DNA from: Dehalococcoidia bacterium
GTDB taxonomy: Bacteria; Chloroflexota; Dehalococcoidia; Lucifugimonadales; Lucifugimonadaceae
Direction: 5' to 3'
DNA: 9,357 nucleotides
NCBI GenBank assembly: GCA_012270805.1
Contig: JAAXHR010000069.1
Coordinates: 1-9,357 of the forward strand
In this document: positions 6,478 through 9,357 of the stretch, one piece after another
Layout: each line of letters begins with the position of its first letter
Position numbering within the stretch: position 1 is the first letter of the stretch
Position numbers and translations under genes: made by a program
The notes under the pieces: model-generated
The model's database searches: none
What the model was told of the DNA's origin: nothing
The model's input: the letters and a program-made list of their open reading frames with translations, nothing else

Positions 6478-6518
6478 AGGGGCAAGATTGATTGCGCGAA
6501 AGGGCGGGGTTATAGGGG

Positions 6519-6962
6519 TTAACGCGTGGTTTCGACGTAAGCTTCGCCTTCGGTGGTGATTGGGATTTCGGTTACGGTCGCGTCTTCAGAGATGCGGTAA
6601 GCGCGGACTATCGGGCGGGTTTTTTCGACGAGTGAGATCAGTACGTAGTACGGCTCGGTCCACCATGATTGGACGGCGTTGTTGACATCGGTTTGAGATG
6701 GATAGGCTTGAGTGTGGGTGTGAGAGTGGTAGATCGCGACGATCTTGCGTCCTTTTGCTTCGGCCTCGGATTCGACGCGCATGAGATCCATCGGTGGCAT
6801 CTCGTAGCGACGTGCGGGTTGCGGATGCACGTTTTTGAGTCGTCTGGCTTCCTCGGCTCCGCTTTCGTCTCCAAGAAGGACGCCGCAGCATTCATCGGGG
6901 TCCGATTCGAGCGCGTGCGAGATGATGTTTGCGAGGGCGCGTTTCGTGATTAGGAGGGGCAT
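6519..6962 (-). CDS. M67 family (JAMM/Mov34) metallopeptidase
   Basis: The 147-residue single-domain protein carries the full JAMM zinc site. Glu24 lies in DECCGVLLG, and HSH-x7-S-x2-D is present exactly as His79, His81, Ser89 and Asp92. Bacterial M67 proteins of this size process small ubiquitin-like sulfur carriers (ThiS/MoaD/CysO type); the M. tuberculosis Mec protein cleaves cysteine from CysO. This role is a family-based inference, because no ThiF/MoeB or sulfur-carrier gene is next to it here. The ATG at 6962 starts at the usual N-terminus, though no clear Shine-Dalgarno precedes it (the upstream strand is C-rich). It is divergent from the enolase-family gene across 153 bp. Confidence 0.93.
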   Translation of the reverse strand: MPLLITKRALANIISHALESDPDECCGVLLGDESGAEEARRLKNVHPQPARRYEMPPMDLMRVESEAEAKGRKIVAIYHSHTHTQAYPSQTDVNNAVQSWWTEPYYVLISLVEKTRPIVRAYRISEDATVTEIPITTEGEAYVETTR

Positions 6963-7099
6963 GTTGGGGGAAAGTTGGCGGGGATTTATGTTGAGTCTAA
7001 ATGCCTCCGGAACCGTCCAGCACCCTCGCTCGCTTCGCTCCGCAAAAGGGGCGATGTTGGGTAACCTTGCAGGTAGTCAATGGTGATCGCGAATGTATC

Positions 7100-7104
7100 G
7101 GAGG
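7100..7104 (+). promoter_or_regulatory. Shine-Dalgarno GGAGG that decides the start at 7116
   Basis: GGAGG ends 11 nt before the ATG at 7116 and lies inside the longer reading frame that would begin at 7080. It supports the internal start, which also matches the family N-terminus. The gap 6963-7115 shows no convincing promoter boxes on either strand. Confidence 0.7.
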
Positions 7105-7115
7105 GTTGTTTTGCG

Positions 7116-8273
7116 ATGAAAGTGACTAATGTCGGGACTCATCTCTGGGATCCGGGTCAGGGGAAGAACTTCCTGTTCGTCAAGATCGAGACAGACGACG
7201 GAATCGTGGGTTGGGGCGAAGCATACACGCAGGCTGACCGCGATACACAGGTAGAGGCGCACGTGAAGCAGATCGCGCGTTATCTCGAGGGGCGGGATCC
7301 ATTCCACATCCGGCACTTCATGCACATCGTCCACGAAGACTTTGCGACTAAGCGGGGCGGGATGGACCTGCACTGCGCGATGAGCGGTATCGAGATCGCG
7401 TTGTGGGATATCGTCGGGAAAGCCATGGGAAGGCCGGTCTACGACCTTTTGGGTGGTCCAGTGCGACCGCGCCTCAAGCTCTATGCCAATGGTTGGTCAG
7501 GGGGCGATACCCCGCAAGAGTATGGCGAACGCGCGGCAAGTCTAGTTGCGGAACGCGGTTTCAAGGCGTTGAAGTTCGATCCGTTCCCTGGCCCGTGGAC
7601 CGAATATCCGCCGCGTGACGTGCTGGAGGAGGCGGTCAAGGTAGTGACCGCGGTTCGCGAGGCGGTTGGTCCGGAAGTGGAGTTGCTGATCGAGGTCCAT
7701 CGCCGACTCGCGCCGATGAACGCGATCCGCGTGGCTCGCGAGTTGGAACCGCTGCGTCCGTATTGGTTCGAGGAGCCGTGCCCTCCTGACAATATTCCGG
7801 CTATTAAGGAGGTCAAAGAGGCGACGACGATCCCGGTGGTGACTGGCGAGGCGCTTTACACGCGGAACGAGTTCCGTGAGGTCTGCGAGACGCGTGCTGC
7901 GGACATCATCAACCCTGACATCTGCAACACTGGCGGAATCTGGGAGCTGACACAGATCGCGGCGATGGCGGCACCGTTCTACATCGGTGTCTCGCCACAC
8001 GGTTGGAACTCGACATCGGTCGGATGTGCGGCAGCGATACAGGCATCGGCGGGGATGCCAAACTTCCTGATCTACGAATACATGGTTGGCGTCGAAGCGG
8101 CTTCACGAGAGGTCACGATCGGATATCTCGAGCCCGAGGATGGCTACATCGAGATTCCGACGGAGCCTGGGTTAGGCATAGATGTCGATGAAGAGGCTTT
8201 GAAGGCTCGACCGCCGGTAACTCGCACACGCGGGAGCGTGCGGACGTTGGAGGATGAGAGGGATTGGCATTAG
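7116..8273 (+). CDS. Mandelate racemase/muconate lactonizing family protein (galactonate dehydratase-like)
   Basis: The 385-residue protein has the two-domain enolase-superfamily build: an N-terminal capping domain (MKVTNVGTHLWDPG and VKIETDDGIVGWGEA) and a TIM barrel. Candidate active-site residues are Lys153 (KALKFDP), metal ligands Glu193 (IEVH), Glu219/220 (WFEEP) and Glu245 (TGEAL), and the His-Asp dyad His295 (SPHGW) and Asp268 (INPD). The His-Asp dyad and IEVH with His195 resemble acid-sugar dehydratases such as D-galactonate dehydratase, which dehydrate sugar acids to 2-keto-3-deoxy acids. The exact substrate is not predictable. The ATG at 7080 would add 12 residues without family likeness; 7116 is preferred because of the Shine-Dalgarno and the typical MKVT start. 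Marine SAR202 Chloroflexota are known for expanded sets of such genes. It ends 20 bp before the R-M gene. Confidence 0.93.
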   Translation: MKVTNVGTHLWDPGQGKNFLFVKIETDDGIVGWGEAYTQADRDTQVEAHVKQIARYLEGRDPFHIRHFMHIVHEDFATKRGGMDLHCAMSGIEIALWDIVGKAMGRPVYDLLGGPVRPRLKLYANGWSGGDTPQEYGERAASLVAERGFKALKFDPFPGPWTEYPPRDVLEEAVKVVTAVREAVGPEVELLIEVHRRLAPMNAIRVARELEPLRPYWFEEPCPPDNIPAIKEVKEATTIPVVTGEALYTRNEFREVCETRAADIINPDICNTGGIWELTQIAAMAAPFYIGVSPHGWNSTSVGCAAAIQASAGMPNFLIYEYMVGVEAASREVTIGYLEPEDGYIEIPTEPGLGIDVDEEALKARPPVTRTRGSVRTLEDERDWH

Positions 8274-8279
8274 AGGAGG
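8274..8279 (+). promoter_or_regulatory. Shine-Dalgarno AGGAGG before the R-M gene
   Basis: A full AGGAGG follows the enolase-family stop codon immediately. The spacing to the ATG at 8294 is 14 nt, longer than ideal, but an in-frame TAA at 8288-8290 prevents any nearer ATG, GTG or TTG start upstream. The location suggests read-through expression from the preceding gene. Confidence 0.55.
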
Positions 8280-8293
8280 CGTTTGTATAAATT

Positions 8294-9357
8294 ATGACCA
8301 CCATGCAAGGAAACAACTCAAGACTGACCGACTTGGCGGAAAAAGTGATCAATCCGCAAGCGCGCGGCGAAAAGGAGATTGAGTCGGCAATCAGGAATTT
8401 GGTGCGTGAGATGGGTTTCACGGCGCGTTCGGAGTCCACACAAAGCGGTCAAGCCGACATCTACCTTCGGGATAACAACCTAGTTATCGAAACAAAAGAT
8501 CGCGGGAAAGCGAACCCTTCGGCATCAGGCAGTTTGGAGGATGAAACCCAGCAAGATCAGCTTCAGCGCTACGTTTTCGACTTACATGCATCCCGTCGCG
8601 GTCAGTTGGGTTTCGCAGAAAATCGTTATTGGCGGGGGCTTCTGACCGACGGGTTGGATTGGTACGTTTACCGTTGGTTGGAAAACGACCGTCACGAACT
8701 TTATCTGTTGTCTAGTGAGACAGACCGCCCACCAATTTCGGACGCGAAATTCCTCGTCGACTGGCTCTCAGATTTCATTGGTAATACTCCACAAAAGTAC
8801 GAGCTACCAGGAAACTTGGCAAGCGTGTTCGCCGGTTCCTTGGAAAGTTTGCGAAGTATTCACAGGGATTTGTCTGATGTACAAGACACGGTAACGAAAT
8901 TCGAGCTTTGGAAAGATATGATGCGGGGTTCGGGCTTCGATGTAGCGGGTAGTGAACAGGAGCTTTTCATCGATCACACGTTTCTTGTGACGGTATCAGA
9001 GGCGGTAATCGCTTCGCTTTCGGAGAGCAGTACAGATCCGTGCGATGTGATGGGTGATGGCTTCGCGAGCTGGCCGCAACGACGTGGGCAACACGGACCA
9101 ATGCACCATGCAGGCGCGGCATGGATTCGCCGAGTATTTGAGAACGCGAATCTTTACGATTGGCGAAGCCGAGAACGTGATGTGTTGCGAGTGCTTTACC
9201 AAGACATCATTGACCGTCAGCACCGTAAATCGTTCGGAGAGTTCTATACCCCTGACTGGCTTGCACAGTTGGTAGTCGATGAAGTAATGGACGAAGAATG
9301 GATAGAAGAATCTATCGATTCTACACTTAGCGCGAGGCGAGGCGAGGCGAGGCGAGG
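8294..9357 (+). CDS. Restriction-modification enzyme, nuclease plus N6-adenine methyltransferase (type IIG-like), 5' part
   Basis: The frame is open from the ATG at 8294 to the window end (354 codons, no stop), so the gene is truncated on the right. An ATG at 8303 is an alternative start. Residues 25-100 form a PD-(D/E)XK nuclease: helix GEKEIESAIRNLVREMGF, then Asp55 (QADIYL), 10 residues, Glu66-x-Lys68 (VIETK), and later the Gln-rich helix QQDQLQRY. A roughly 200-residue helical connector follows. HRKSFGEFYTPDWLAQLVV (310-328) is the motif X-type region that starts N6-adenine methyltransferase domains of the Eco57I/type IIG kind. The SAM-binding motif I (DPxxGxG), catalytic NPPY and target-recognition domain should follow but are outside the window. 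Nuclease and methylase in one chain points to type IIG. The coding sequence enters a GCGAG tandem repeat at its 3' end. A type I HsdM is excluded by the nuclease; a type ISP enzyme cannot be fully excluded. Confidence 0.85.
   Translation, partial: MTTMQGNNSRLTDLAEKVINPQARGEKEIESAIRNLVREMGFTARSESTQSGQADIYLRDNNLVIETKDRGKANPSASGSLEDETQQDQLQRYVFDLHASRRGQLGFAENRYWRGLLTDGLDWYVYRWLENDRHELYLLSSETDRPPISDAKFLVDWLSDFIGNTPQKYELPGNLASVFAGSLESLRSIHRDLSDVQDTVTKFELWKDMMRGSGFDVAGSEQELFIDHTFLVTVSEAVIASLSESSTDPCDVMGDGFASWPQRRGQHGPMHHAGAAWIRRVFENANLYDWRSRERDVLRVLYQDIIDRQHRKSFGEFYTPDWLAQLVVDEVMDEEWIEESIDSTLSARRGEARR
9332..9357 (+). repeat. Pentanucleotide tandem repeat (GCGAG)5 at the window end, inside the R-M gene
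   Basis: Five perfect GCGAG units plus one base run to the last base, so the true length is unknown. In frame they encode Ala-Arg-Arg-Gly-Glu repeats. The unit is not a multiple of three, so gain or loss of one unit shifts the reading frame. The repeat lies about 30 residues after FYTP, before the expected SAM-binding motif. Confidence 0.9.

Noticed and set aside
7080..7115. Upstream start for the enolase-family gene
   Set aside because: The extra 12 residues match nothing typical of the family, and GGAGG lies inside them at good distance from the ATG at 7116.
7542..8000. Minus-strand open frame of 152 codons over the enolase-family gene
   Set aside because: Arg-rich shadow of a strongly recognisable coding frame.
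9054..9275. Plus-strand 73-codon frame within the R-M gene
   Set aside because: It overlaps the open nuclease-methyltransferase frame, which carries the recognised FYTP motif in this stretch.

Overview
The window is about 55% G+C by eye and looks like bacterial chromosome, probably a complete metagenomic contig because both ends cut genes. The likely host is a Chloroflexota bacterium, possibly of the SAR202/Dehalococcoidia type. This rests on a DUF3090 plus SCO1664-family pair (typical of Actinobacteria and Chloroflexota), a T-box leader, moderate G+C, and enolase-superfamily and phytanoyl-CoA dioxygenase genes. The taxonomic call is an inference and has not been tested by a search.

Left part (1-2738). 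The 3' end of an inositol monophosphatase family gene converges on, and overlaps by 98 bp, a full citramalate synthase gene (cimA, minus strand). The roughly 370-nt cimA leader carries an unannotated T-box riboswitch: a canonical GTGGTACCGCG box with a TGGT bulge, followed by a strong GC hairpin and a T-rich tract just before the start codon. CimA opens the threonine-independent route to isoleucine, so control by uncharged tRNA (Ile expected) makes sense. Two back-to-back candidate promoters serve cimA (minus) and the next operon (plus).

Middle (2739-5282). A tight plus-strand operon encodes a DUF3090 zinc-ribbon-like protein (TTG start with a strong Shine-Dalgarno), an SCO1664-family kinase-like protein, and a YcaQ/AlkX-type winged-helix DNA glycosylase. 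The first pair is joined by a 15-codon minigene whose start and stop codons overlap its neighbours; the second pair overlaps by 16 bp.

Right part (5283-9357). A phytanoyl-CoA dioxygenase gene (plus) converges on a JAMM/M67 metallopeptidase gene (minus), with a C/G-rich palindromic repeat between them. A mandelate racemase/galactonate dehydratase-like enolase-superfamily gene follows. Last comes the 5' part of a large restriction-modification gene with an N-terminal PD-(D/E)XK nuclease and the start of an N6-adenine methyltransferase domain. This gene runs off the window inside a pentanucleotide tandem repeat (GCGAG, five copies at least), located between the FYTP motif and the expected SAM-binding motif. 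Because the unit is 5 bp, copy-number changes would shift the frame, so this is a candidate phase-variable R-M system. The repeat and the T-box are the two most interesting items.
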